DNA of 64,000 nt from Aaosphaeria pasadenensis (Eukaryota; Ascomycota; Dothideomycetes; Pleosporales), in the NCBI GenBank assembly GCA_022813625.1, contig JAKLMB010000026.1, positions 1 to 64,000 of the forward strand, in the 5' to 3' direction. Shown here piece after piece: positions 1 to 11,472 of this stretch (position 1 is the first letter of the stretch; each line of letters begins with the position of its first letter). The position numbers were made by a program, and so were the translations under genes. The notes beneath the pieces were generated by a model that saw only the letters and a program-made list of their open reading frames with translations, made no database searches and was not told the DNA's origin.

Positions 1-2700
1 TACTTTTTATTCTAAGAAATTAATATATCTTAAGTTATACTTATCTTCTAGCTAATTATTACTAGTTATTATATAGTAAATATCCTAACTTAGTTTAGTA
101 TAATATATTTTTATCTAATTAGATTTTATAAAATATTATATATTACTACTCTAGAAAATATAATTAGATATTTCTATTCTACTACTACTATCCTACCTTC
201 TTTCTAAGATTCTTTTATCTTTTTTAAAGAGTTTATTTATAGTATAAACTTCCTCTATTAGTTTTCTAGACTAAGAATTATAAGATATTAATATTACTTT
301 TTAGTCTTAAAATCTACTACTATAAAAGTTATAATTTCTATCTTATATTTTAGTATAATTTTATATCTATATTAACTATTTATAGTCTATAATATCTATA
401 ACCTATAAAATATAATCTAAATATTAAATATTTAAAACTAAAATAACTCTTTCTATATTAATAATAAAATATAATATAAGTTAATATATATCTAAAATAT
501 TTATTTTCTACTAGTTATCTAATAAAATATTAAAAGAAGTTAAGATAAACTTTAAAGTTAATTTTAACCTTAGCTACTAGTCCTACTATTCTAGAAAAAG
601 CTTTAATTTTTAGCCTATTAACTACTCTATATTTCTACCTATTTTACTTAGCTTACCTATTTAGGATTAGTACTTCTAAGACCTTATTTTAATCTTTAAA
701 AAAATTTAGAATTAGTAATTAGTAAGAAGTTATAATAGAATAGACTAAGAAGTAATCTAGCTAATTTAAATTAAGTTATATAACTACTTAATCCTAAATT
801 TATATAAAGATTTATATAAAGGATTAAGATATAAATATAAGTTAATTCCTTAAGATTCTAAGGAATTTAACCTATATCTAAATTTTATTAGTATCTAATT
901 TATCTTAATAAGATTTAACTTCTAAGAGTATAAAAAGGTTCTAGTAGTAAGTAATCTTTAAGGTATATTAAGACTAAATTCTATCTATTATTATCTATTT
1001 TCTTCTTTCTTATAGTTATATATACCTTACTTATAATTACCTCTTATATTATAGGTACTTAGCTAGTTACTAAAAACCCTCTTATACTAACTAAGTAATA
1101 AATATAAAAAGCCTAAGGCTTTACCTTTTTAATTCCCTAACTATAGTTTAAAATAAACTATAAAAAAGGAGAAGGCTCTATTATAATTTATTTTAGCCTT
1201 TCTACTAGATATTCTTTAGGATTTATCTAGAAATAGGTTAAACTATATATAAGACTTATAAAATAGTATATATATCTATTACTAAAATAAATCCTTACTC
1301 TTTAAGGATTTATCTCTATCTACTACTAAATATATCCTATTATTCCTCTTACTTAATTATACCTAATAGCCCCTAACTAATTATATCTTATAGTTAATAA
1401 AATATTAAACTATAAAATATACTAGAAAAAGGTCTAATATTAAGTTAGTTAGAAAAGCTAAAATTCTAATAGCTAGTAGTATAATACTAAAAGCTTTAAA
1501 AATATAATAAATAAGCTAAAAGCTTTTTATAATTAGTATTTTACTAAAAAAAATAGCTTAAGAATTTAATAAAATAGCTAAGGGCTAAGTAAAAAAGGAA
1601 ACTTCTTAATTTAGAAGATAATAATAATTTACTTTTATATTAAGAATAATACTTAGTATTAAAAGGAGGTAATATAATAGTTAATTAATTAATTAATTAT
1701 TATTAAATAAGAAAGTACTAATATTAGATTAGATAGCTTTTACTACTAAATTAAATAAAGAATATAGCTATTATAGTACTACCTAGTAAATAGCCTATAT
1801 AATAGCTTATATAGTAGCTACCTATCCTACTATATAAGGACTTTTTTCTCTTACCTTAGATAGCTTAGTAGCTTATTATCTTTAATTTAATCTTAGTAAT
1901 CTAATTATAACTACCTAATCTTTTAATCTATCTAGTTGTTACAATCTAGCAAGAGAGGGGCACACTTAGTTATATAGCCAACTAATTACTAGATACTTAG
2001 CAGAACCCTAAGCTATAATATAACTAAGGGGATAATATTACGTAACCCTAGTTATAAGACTTACTAAGTATATAGAGAACCTAGAATACTCTTATAGTCT
2101 TCTATATTTAACCTAAGTTAGTATTAAATAATATACTCTACTATTCTACTGCTATTATTATTCTTGCCTTGCTACTGCTCTACGTTACTCTTCAGATCAT
2201 CCCTAAGAACCAACCAGTAGATCCCTGATCTTAATACTAGTTCCTTAAGATACTAATTTATAATATATAAGGCCTTTAAAGTAAAAAAAGTAATTATATA
2301 AGAAGTAGTATTAAATTATTTAAGATTAACTTATAAATTAACTTATTTCTTATATTACTTTTTTACTTAATTAATAAGTTATAATTACTATAATAAAGTA
2401 ATTACCTACTTAATAATAATAATAATTTATTTTTATATTAAAAATAATACTTAGTTTTAAAAAAGTAATATAATAATATATTAATATTAAATAAAATAAC
2501 TTTTATTACTAAATTAAATAATAAATATAATTTAACTTATTTTCTAAGAAGTATTTAATATAAGAATTAAAATAGATTATAATACTTAAGTATTATTATA
2601 CTACCTTATCTAAATTTTTAACTTTTATCTTAAGTACTTATTATTATCTTCTTTATCCTTATAGGTTCTTAGTACTATAACATAATACTATAGGGTAGCA
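1..2700. repeat. RIP-mutated AT-rich transposon relict
   Basis: The stretch 1-1935 is extremely AT-rich, and reading every line I found no CpA, TpG or CpG dinucleotide; TpA and ApT dominate. The same holds for about 2229-2679. This is the expected end state of repeat-induced point mutation, which turns C into T mainly at CpA on both strands. Bases 1936-2228 form an island with normal dinucleotides. Around 1621-1765 and 2416-2535 the sequence is recognisably similar (shared ATAATAATTTA...ATACTTAGT and TACTAAATTAAATAA blocks), so a repeated element once lay here. No open reading frame survives and the element class cannot be told. Confidence 0.85.
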
Positions 2701-2718
2701 GCTAATCTGTATATTTAA

Positions 2719-3627
2719 CTATCGTGAAGTGTAGCCACCGTCAACCATCAAAGCACTGCCTGTTACGAAACTGCTCCTCCCGCCTGCAAGATACAACACA
2801 CCGTCCGCAATCTCTGATGGGCTACCCATTCTTTTCATGGGAACGGCACTTTGAATCCTCTCATCCATTGCTGCTTTCACGGCTGGATTCTTTGTTGTCA
2901 TAGGCGTCTCGGTGTACCCTGGACAAATAGCATTCACTCGCAGACCTTGTGATGCATAATCTTCGGAGGCTGTTCGCGTTAGGCCAATAACAGCATGTTT
3001 GCTGACCGTATAAGCCGTGGAGAGAGTGATCCCGACGACACCCTGAATGGAACTGAAGTTTACGATAGACCCCCGTTGGAGTGGCCGGCCGTCCAGGGAT
3101 GAGAGAATAGGGTCTTGCTTCAGCATGATCTGCGCTGCAGCACGAAGCACGAAGAATGTGCCGTTGAGATTGACGTCCAAAATCTTTTGCCAGTCATGTG
3201 TCTTTGCAAATGCAGTTCCGCCTGTGTGCTTCATCGCAATGCCTGCTGCATTGACGACGTAGTCTAGACGACCGAAAGTCTTTGCTGCCTCATTTACAGC
3301 TTTCGTGATTTCTTGCTCATCAGAAATATCCACTGCATAAGTTTCTATCCGGATTCTGGCTTCTGATTGCTCGGTCTCCTTCAAGATTTCCGCCTTAACA
3401 CGGTCAAGTGCTTCCCGGGATAAATCGACAAGCGCGATGCCTGCCGAACCCTCCTGCGCGAAAGCCCTTGCACACGCAGAACCGATGCCAGAAGCTGCAC
3501 CTGTTATTAGAGCATAGCCAGCAACATCCATGGTACTCTTGATACGTTTCGGTTGCGCAGACTGTGGCACGATGTGGCAGGCGACTTGTTGAAGGCGGGA
3601 TTTGGACGAAGTAGTAGGATTGGACAT
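2719..3627 (-). CDS. SDR-family NAD(P)-dependent oxidoreductase
   Basis: Classical short-chain dehydrogenase/reductase of 302 aa in one exon. The Rossmann cofactor motif TGAASGIG lies at residues 42-49, the structural NAAG at 126-129, a catalytic Ser near 192, the YTVSK box (Tyr206, Lys210) and PG at 236-237, ending in the usual substrate-lid and VDGG segment. It should interconvert an alcohol and a ketone using NAD(H) or NADP(H); the substrate is unknown. The ATG at 3627 gives an N-terminal extension of about 32 residues; the in-frame ATG at 3531 would start right at the Rossmann fold, as most SDRs do, and may be the true start, or the extension may be a targeting sequence. The stop codon lies within 40 bp of the RIP-mutated tract, so the gene sits at a heterochromatin-like border. 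Confidence 0.9.
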   Translation of the reverse strand: MSNPTTSSKSRLQQVACHIVPQSAQPKRIKSTMDVAGYALITGAASGIGSACARAFAQEGSAGIALVDLSREALDRVKAEILKETEQSEARIRIETYAVDISDEQEITKAVNEAAKTFGRLDYVVNAAGIAMKHTGGTAFAKTHDWQKILDVNLNGTFFVLRAAAQIMLKQDPILSSLDGRPLQRGSIVNFSSIQGVVGITLSTAYTVSKHAVIGLTRTASEDYASQGLRVNAICPGYTETPMTTKNPAVKAAMDERIQSAVPMKRMGSPSEIADGVLYLAGGRSSFVTGSALMVDGGYTSR

Positions 3628-4611
3628 AGTGAGAGATGACGAGTTTTAATGGAATGACCATTGCCCTTATAATGATTTTCCTTGGGAGATCCGGTGGCCC
3701 ATGTTCGAAGTGCATGCATCCTACTACCTACCACTGGTTAAGGGCAGCTGATCGCGAGCACTGCCTAGGTTGCGGGGTTTCTTCACGGGGGAGACTTTCC
3801 TCCTTAGAATCGCCACCACCTGCACCGGACCCACATATCGATGTGCGTATCTTCTGTATCGAATCGTATAGAGGTGATTAGCGTGGTAGAAATGATCCGA
3901 AGCGATGTTCAGATATTCGTGGCTAATGGGGTAATACAAGTATGTCTTAGCGAGAGTATGTAGGAGGTGATAAAATGACTAGATTGTGGTTGAGCGTCTG
4001 ATGTGATGGTAGTGGCTGGTTAGGAAAGTGAGCCCGGCACGTGCTATTTGCGATAACACTTTCTTGATAGCGTTTCGTGTCGCCGAGTAGAGTAATCGTA
4101 GTTTAACCCATCAGACAGGTCATTAGTCGGTAACTAACAGATTCTACCATCATATCATCAATTTTACTAACTGAACCTCATGCCGATATCTGTAAAAGGA
4201 GTAGAGGTATTCTGTGCTCACAACGCGAATTCTACGCATCTCTACGCATCTCTCGTTATAGGGTAATTGTAGGCATCTCTCCTAGCAAAGTCACGGACCA
4301 CGAACACTACTACGTACATTACTTTTTTGCCAAATACATTCAGGAAACTCAAGCGTGTTGTACAATAAACTCAAACTGCTGACGTGGGCAGTAGCTTTGA
4401 ACCACGTTGTAAACGAAGCCTGGACTTTCGGATCATCAGCTTCGGATACTATAAAAGCTGACCGCAACTCGGCAAAGAGTCGCGTACAGTCAACCCTTTA
4501 ATTTGTGAACTATCTGATACTACACTGTAAACTTTGCGATGGAAGTATATCGACAATACGCTCTGCATTGCACGTACTGTGTAGCATGTTTTTCTGTACG
4601 TGGCCGACATT

Positions 4612-4657
<46 letters not shown>

Positions 4658-6445
4658 CTTGGTAGGGTTCGTTGCATCTGGCTGATACAAGTATCAATAT
4701 CGATACACCTCTAGCACAGCTGAAAAGTCCTTCGCGCTTGGGATATTCATCTCTTTCTCCTGTTCCGTGCCGTCCTAATCTCTTTCTTGTAAGTCGAATG
4801 ATTAAGGACAAGCAGAACGCCCAACTTCCGGGTACGCTGAGGATCTTGGGATATAGTGGTCGAACCCAGATACCGGGATTATCATGGCGTAGATCGGTCC
4901 CATCCTCGTCCTGGCTCTTGTAATCAATCTATTCTATTGTCTGGTTGCTCCATGGGACTTGACAATCTTATGCACCCTGTAGCATTGATTGAACATCCCT
5001 TATTTAAGCTCCATCGGAGATTGCAAGATGTCCCCTATGATAGATTTACTAACTACTAAGGTACTAGAGAATACACACAGAGCAGCATAATCTACATGTT
5101 CTCCATGGGTAGGAGATCTTGATACGAGGGCCGAGGAGGGTATGCAAAAGCATTGTGCTGTTTCCGAATGGTGTCAAGAGTCGGAGTGCGCTTGCTTGAT
5201 AGTGCCTCGGCCAAATTGAAGCATCATGTGTGCTACTCTATTGGGAGAGATCGTGCCAATGGACTGGTTGATCTGTAGAACCGATGATATTGGTGGGGCT
5301 CATAAAGGCATCTGGATATCGTGCGAGAGCCGTTGGTGGTACTGCCATGATGCTATTATCGGTTCTCTTCGATGTGGCCGCTGCTCATAGCCGTACCCAG
5401 TGCGTCTGGAAATGGGCAGGACGGATTACCTATTTACTGATTGAAGATATTCTGGATGAACTGCTGAATTCCTCGTGGGGATGCGGTATCCACCTGAAGA
5501 GGATGTTCGTCCAAGTGCCAGATACTACGTGTGCCGATCGCGGAATCTGTCCGTATCGAAGCAGATGAAGTTTACATGTCGAGGTGGTCGAAGAGGGCAG
5601 CTAAACGAAATACCCAAAAGGACCGCGAGCGATCTGATTGATTTCCGAGGAAAGAATTCCCTCACGCTCTTCGCCGACTTGGTAAAGATATCGGCCAACA
5701 AGACGCGACGGAACCGCACTTGTTACCCTGGATTCCGTTCTTTTCCAGTGAGCAGCGATTGGCGAACGCGTGCACTTCCTGCTTCAGAAATTTGTTCGAA
5801 GTCAAAGAACATTGTTTTCATAGTTCCCAGAAGCTATACCGGCATGCCGACCCACTAGACATGGCGGCCGACCCTCATCGCACTGGGGTCCCGATTTCGA
5901 CTCTGGTCTTGGTCAGTAATACGCCAGGATGCGACGCCCAACACACACGGTAAGTTATCCATCAAGGGGCTGCTAAATGCAGTTGCAGACTCACTCATTT
6001 CGTTCTCCGAGAACACCTTCTTATATGGGAAGTATAGTAAGATATAGAAGGTGTTGTACTGATAGAGCATCAAGAGGAGCAATTAACTACAAGTAGGGTC
6101 TAGGCCTGAAATCGTCCAACGCTAACTATTTTTCATATCGCGCCGGTATCACTTACTTCTAAATATTTTTGCTCTTCCCTTTCCCATGCGACCCGTCTCG
6201 CAAGTCCCTCTTCCCATAGCTGTGATTCGTGGATGGTGTGCTGAGGGCGATCTGAGCCTCCCCGGATTCAACCCCACAATCAAGGTCGGCCATCGTGGCC
6301 AAGGAGGCTCTGGCTTCGCCCTCTTATCATAAACGTTGTCTCATTGTGAACAGACAGAGATACAAAATGAGGGCTTTCCCTCCCCCCTTCTACTTCGCAC
6401 CACAGTCTGTCTTGTCTTTCTCTACTCTACTTACAAGAGTGAACG
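3628..6445. other. Intergenic region with ATC microsatellite
   Basis: About 2.8 kb without a recognisable gene. It holds an uninterrupted (ATC)14 microsatellite at 4612-4653. Short open frames near 5284-5858 have no recognisable domain and no convincing splice structure; a decayed gene is possible. The right end is the promoter of the amino-acid permease. Confidence 0.6.
4612..4653. repeat. (ATC)14 microsatellite
   Basis: Fourteen perfect tandem copies of ATC in intergenic DNA. It produces spurious Ser- or Met-repeat frames in short overlapping ORFs. Confidence 0.95.
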
Positions 6446-8301
6446 ATGGCTGATGAATATCGTGCCAACGACCCGTCCTCAGGTGGTAAGGACACCGACG
6501 AAAAGATGTCCGGAACCCGCGATCTATCTCAATTGGAGAGTCACGCCATTGGTGAGATCCAGTTGTTAGAAGACGCTGGCACCAAGCGCAACATTAAGTC
6601 GAGACACGCTCAGATGATTGCCATTGGCGGGACTATTGGTACAGGGCTCTTCGTCGGAGCAGGCCAAGCACTGGCCATTGGTGGTCCCGCATTCACCTTC
6701 ATGGCATACTGCCTGACCTCGCTCCTTGTCTATGGTATCATTTCCGCCATCATCGAAGTCGCCACATTCCTGCCCTTGGCTGGCTGTTCCATGGCCTACT
6801 ACGCAAATCGGTTCGTATCGCCATCGATTGGATTTGCCTTGGGATGGCTGTACTTCTACTCTTTTGGGATCCTTGTCGCGTATGAAATCACGGCCGCCGG
6901 CATCGTCATCAGCTTTTGGCCAAACAGTGTACACATCGCTGTCTGGATAACGATCATGATGGTGGTCATCATTGCGCTCAACTTTGCACCTGTCGGAATA
7001 TATGCCGAAACCGAATTTTGGTTTGCTGGTTTGAAGGTCATAATGATCATTGGGTTGTTGTTCCTCGCCTTTATACTTGCACTGGGAGGTGGCCCAACCC
7101 ATGATCGTCTCGGTATGTTCCTTTTCTTCCCTCCCAACTGCTGTCATAAAATTATACTTCATGGGAACACTCCGAGGCACTTCCAGCTTTGATGTCGTTG
7201 AAAATGTCAGCTTTATTGGAACATGCTGTCATCTTTTCGACTCTGCTCTAGAACATGTCACTTACATACTTGGTAGGCTTCCGATATTGGAACGATCCAG
7301 GTGCGACCAAAGAATACCTGGTTGACGGGCCTGGCGGGCGCTTCACAGCATTTCTGTACGTCTGGGTCTTCTCTGGCTTCTCGTTCTATTTCGGCCCAGA
7401 GCTTATTGTTTTTACCGCCGGCGAAATGCGGAATCCACGTAAAAACCTTCCGACGGCAGGCCGTCGATTCTTCGCTCGGTTGGTATTCTTCTATATCCTA
7501 GGTGCGTTGGCTATTGGCGTTATCTGCAACTCGAATGCCGATGGCCTCACATCGGGCACCGGCAATGCCAATGCATCTCCATGGGTCATTGCGATTCGGA
7601 ACGCGCGGATCGAAGCCCTTCCTTCAATTGTCAACGCAGGCGTTCTCATCAGCGCTTGGTCCGCCGGAAACGCGTATTTGTACATGTCTAGCCGGGCCTT
7701 ATATTCTTTAGCCATTGCGGGCAATGCTCCCAGGGTATTCACCAGGTGCAACCGCTATGGTCTGCCTGTTTACTCAGTTTTGGCAGCAAGCTGCTTTGCG
7801 CCGCTAGCATACCTCAATGTAGCATCGACTGCAGGGACTGTTTTCAACTGGTTCATCAGTCTCACAAACACCGCAGGCTACACATCTTGGATCATTTGCA
7901 CTATTGTTTTCCTGCGTTTTCGACGAGCATGTACCGCGCAAGGAATTTCGGTCCCTTATCAGTCCAAGGCACAGCCGTATGGAGCATGGGTTTGTCTAGT
8001 TCTGTTCACCTTCCTTCTTCTGATGAACGGATTTACCCAGTTTTTCCCTGGTCAATTCACTGCATCTGGCTTCTTGACTACTTACTTGGGGATTCCTCTT
8101 TTCTTGATGCTTTGGCTGGGTCATAAGTTGGTTGCGGGCAAGAAAGATCCCTGGCTGTTACAGCCTCTGGATGTAGATCTGACGACTGGTCTGAGAGAGG
8201 TTGAACATGACGCAGCAACTTGGACCAGGGTGGAAGAGATGAAACATGATAAACTTCAACGCAGCACGTGGGCGAAGAAAATAGCTGTGATCTGGGGCTA
8301 G
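6446..8301 (+). CDS. Amino-acid permease (APC superfamily)
   Basis: Two exons, 6446-7112 and 7277-8301, give 563 aa. The 164-bp intron starts GTATGT and ends TAG; joining restores the block LGFRYWNDPG. A charged cytosolic N-terminus of about 50 residues precedes the hallmark loop GGTIGTGLFVG at the start of the first membrane segment, and about twelve hydrophobic segments follow, with a charged C-terminal tail. This is the AA_permease (PF00324, fungal YAT) architecture: a proton-coupled importer of amino acids at the plasma membrane. The short GEMRNPRKNLP cytosolic loop is also typical. Substrate range cannot be read from sequence. It has no obvious functional partner next to it. Confidence 0.93.
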
Positions 8302-9724
8302 TCGGTGGTTACTGAGCTTTCTGTATGTACGGTTGAAACTTGTTATATCTGATTAGTGTGCAGTGTGATGCTAATGAGTATCACACAATGTTTGAAAACG
8401 TCCATCCCACGACTTCGTTTGCGATAACCTATCATGTGTAACTGCCATTTCTAGAAGTTGACACGCCGAGCATAGCTCAACATTTTTGCGGCGACGAGTC
8501 GGTTCACACCGTGGACTATTTTCGGAGGTAGTGACTCTGGTCTCCTCCCCTTGCTATTACCCAAGAAGCAGGTTCCTGTATTCCCGGTCAAATGATTCCG
8601 TATGCCTATCCCTAAGTCGACGGATGATGTAAAGGCAGTAGTTTGTTCATGGCGGAAAGAAAGGATAGGTAAATCCTGGTGAAACGAAAGCCCGGCGACT
8701 CGGTAACTGGTGACAGCTAGAATTGGCCACTAGCCCCCAGTTTACGGTACAAGTTGCAAGATTTAATATAAGCACTGCATCTAGAGACGACGATGATTGC
8801 GGAGTCACCTATTAGGTACGACTGAATATGTAACTGCACCGCGTACAAGATACTTTCTCTCAAGCTTCACAACTGAAGTGCAGCGCCTGGGTAGAGATTG
8901 CATATCTGTCATTCGCTCGTCGTCGGTATAATAGACGGCAAGATATCACTTTACTCTCTTATCTCTTCGTCTGATGCTGTATTTACTATCATTAGTTTTA
9001 ATAACAGCATATCTCCCTTACACACCCGAGGTGGTGCATAATGTCTTAATTATAGGAGCTGGTCTTCGGGGAATTTAAAGTCTCTAGCAGCTTTGACCAC
9101 TTTCACTCCTGGTGAGGATCTCTTTCTTACATTTCAGTTATACACATACAAGTACGTCCAACGCGTTGCGTAGAAGAGATACATGTATACGGACATCTGA
9201 TTCAACATATATATTAACTCTGTATACTAACTGGAGGGAAGAGAAAGCAGCTAGGCACTTTCAACATAAACACTGCAGTCAATGCCATATCTAAGTTCTT
9301 CACAAGCTGTCTAGGTCTTTCTCTAATCTAACATTGACTGCTATACCTGGTATAAGAAATGTTTAGAATAGGGATTTACATACTCATAGATTCGCACTGT
9401 CGCAGGAATGCAAATAAAACCTCTGGGGAAACAAGGCTGTTGAGGGAAGCAGTCGGTACTCATGGAAGTGTAGTACAGATCTGAATAGTTCAGTGTGTGC
9501 GGTGCACACAAACTGCCCGACGGTAACCGGCCACAGAGATAGCCTGCCGTGCCTGCCAACCCCACCCCACGCGGTTTCGCTCAACGATGGCATGGAGCGT
9601 TTCCCGTAGGAGAACTGCGAATTTCCTTTCCAAGAATTGACATACTTTCCGACTTCTCATTAGTATATTTAGCAGAGATGGGCACTTGCAGCCTCCCCCA
9701 CACGAGAGCAGCCAGATTCGGACC
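8302..9724. other. Intergenic region, nothing recognised
   Basis: About 1.4 kb between the permease and the FAD oxidoreductase, both on the plus strand. It should contain the permease 3' UTR and the next promoter. I see no coding frame, repeat array or RNA gene in it. Confidence 0.6.
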
Positions 9725-11110
9725 ATGTCTCAGCCAAAAGAGGACATTGTCATCCTTGGTGGAGGTATAATTGGACTATCAATTGCATACTATCTTTCGC
9801 AAGATCCAAACTCGAATCGAAGCATACATATTATTGATTCCGCGCCAACGTTACTCGAATCAGCTTCTGGCTATGCAGGAGGGTTCCTCACCCGTGACTG
9901 GTTCGACCCACGACTTGCACCATTTGGTGAATTCTCTTTCAAACTTCATCGTGAATTAGCGGAGTCTTCTGATGGTCATCGGCGCTGGGGATACTGCGGC
10001 TCGCACGTATACAGTTTAACACTTCATGGCGCGCCCGGGGCTGCCCGTGGGGAAGACTGGCTACTGGAGGGCACAAGCCGGGCGCAAGCGGTTGGCCGGA
10101 AGACAGTAGGTCACGTCTCCGCTCCAGGCGAAAGTGTCAATTCTGATGGTACTCCGTCATGGATCACACCACAAGAGAAAGCAACATGGGAAGTAGTTGC
10201 TGGCACAGAGGACTGTGGGCAGCTGGATCCAAGAAAGTTGTGTGAGCATTTGCTGTCTGAATGCCAGGAAAGGGGTGTGGAAATCATCCCAGCCACCCGT
10301 GCCACTGCTATCAAACAAAGACATGACAAGTCGTCCGTGTTGACACTCCAGTCATCTGTTGATGATAAAGCACCGTCGTTTATCCGCTGCACCAGTCTCA
10401 TCATCGCCGCAGGGTGCTGGACCCCACGCGTCTTGGACACTCTCTTTCCGGGACATCGAGTAAAGCTGGAGATAGATGCACTGGCAGGCTACAGTATTGT
10501 ATACAAAACCCCCAGATACACCAAACCTTTCCGAAATATTGCCCACGGCGAGAAAGGGAAATTCAACGCTAGGGACAAATATGTCTCGTACGCCATCTAT
10601 TGCCCATCGACGAAACACTGGACGTACTCACCAGAAGCTTTTGCCAGACTCAGCGAGAACGAGAAGCCCGAGATATGGGTGGGAGGGTTGAATCGAGACC
10701 AAACCCAACTGCCACTGCCAGAGCTTGCTACAGACTGCAAAAAGCTCATGAAAAGTGAAGACTTAGCGCACCTTCGACAGACCGCAGTCCATATGACCGG
10801 CCTGCCGGGTCTGGGTGGAAACCCGACTGAAGATGACCTTGAGATCCTAAGAGAAGGATTATGCTTCAGACCAGTAAGCAAGAGCGGTATTCCGACTGTG
10901 GGGCGGATTGCACCTATGGACTTGGGTGCAGACTTCCGGTCCGGATTGGGTGCAAAGGTGTGGATCGCAAGTGGCCATGGACCATGGGGCATCTCCATGG
11001 CTCTAGGAACAGGCGTTGTGATCAACGATCTCATTTCTGAGCGGGAACCATCTGTAGACATATCTGCTCTCCAAGTGCAAACTAGGGCTCCAGGAGGCTC
11101 CAAGATGTGA
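9725..11110 (+). CDS. FAD-dependent oxidoreductase (DAO family)
   Basis: Single-exon protein of 461 aa from the ATG at 9725; open frame further upstream has no earlier ATG that improves the match. The N-terminus carries the dinucleotide-binding GGGIIG motif at residues 12-17 after a short acidic leader, as in D-amino-acid oxidase-like (PF01266) flavoproteins. A second FAD-contacting segment near the C-terminus reads WIASGHGPWGISMALGTG, and the middle has a typical LIIAAGCWTP strand. Such enzymes oxidise amines or amino acids, passing electrons to oxygen; yeast Tda3 is one distant relative of unknown substrate. No signal peptide or peroxisomal SKL terminus is seen (the last residues are SKM, a weak PTS1-like variant that could be tested). 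Confidence 0.88.
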   Translation: MSQPKEDIVILGGGIIGLSIAYYLSQDPNSNRSIHIIDSAPTLLESASGYAGGFLTRDWFDPRLAPFGEFSFKLHRELAESSDGHRRWGYCGSHVYSLTLHGAPGAARGEDWLLEGTSRAQAVGRKTVGHVSAPGESVNSDGTPSWITPQEKATWEVVAGTEDCGQLDPRKLCEHLLSECQERGVEIIPATRATAIKQRHDKSSVLTLQSSVDDKAPSFIRCTSLIIAAGCWTPRVLDTLFPGHRVKLEIDALAGYSIVYKTPRYTKPFRNIAHGEKGKFNARDKYVSYAIYCPSTKHWTYSPEAFARLSENEKPEIWVGGLNRDQTQLPLPELATDCKKLMKSEDLAHLRQTAVHMTGLPGLGGNPTEDDLEILREGLCFRPVSKSGIPTVGRIAPMDLGADFRSGLGAKVWIASGHGPWGISMALGTGVVINDLISEREPSVDISALQVQTRAPGGSKM

Positions 11111-11472
11111 CACTGAAACTTATTTTGTTAGATATAACAGAAAATTACACGACCACTTATAAGTTATGAAAGAAATCTCAGACATCTTTAGAAAGTGACA
11201 GAGGGATGCTCTCCTTGATCGGCATTACGAGCGGGCAGACAATCCTAGCATAGCAGGAGAGCCTTTCAGTAGGTTGAGCCTAACCCTAGACGTCATTTTA
11301 GTTCTTCTACTAGATGGTATTCGTATAGAAGCTGCTTTGGGCATTGTAGCATGACTGGCTAGTGCAGATAGACATCATTTTCTTTTAGGAGTGTGAGTGA
11401 AATGACGGCAAATCATACCAATGCCCACCACCCACATCATATGGCTTGATTTGCAAGAGACTCGCCATAGAT
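11111..11472. other. Convergent intergenic spacer
   Basis: 362 bp between the 3' ends of the FAD oxidoreductase (plus) and the BAH-like gene (minus). It presumably holds both 3' UTRs; nothing else is seen. Confidence 0.6.

Noticed and set aside
5284..5858. Overlapping open frames of 94 and 127 aa
   Set aside because: No domain recognised and the frames shift against each other; may be a decayed gene but no family block can be named.
6566..7180. 204-aa minus-strand frame
   Set aside because: Antisense to the first exon of the amino-acid permease, which has clear family motifs; no recognisable domain.
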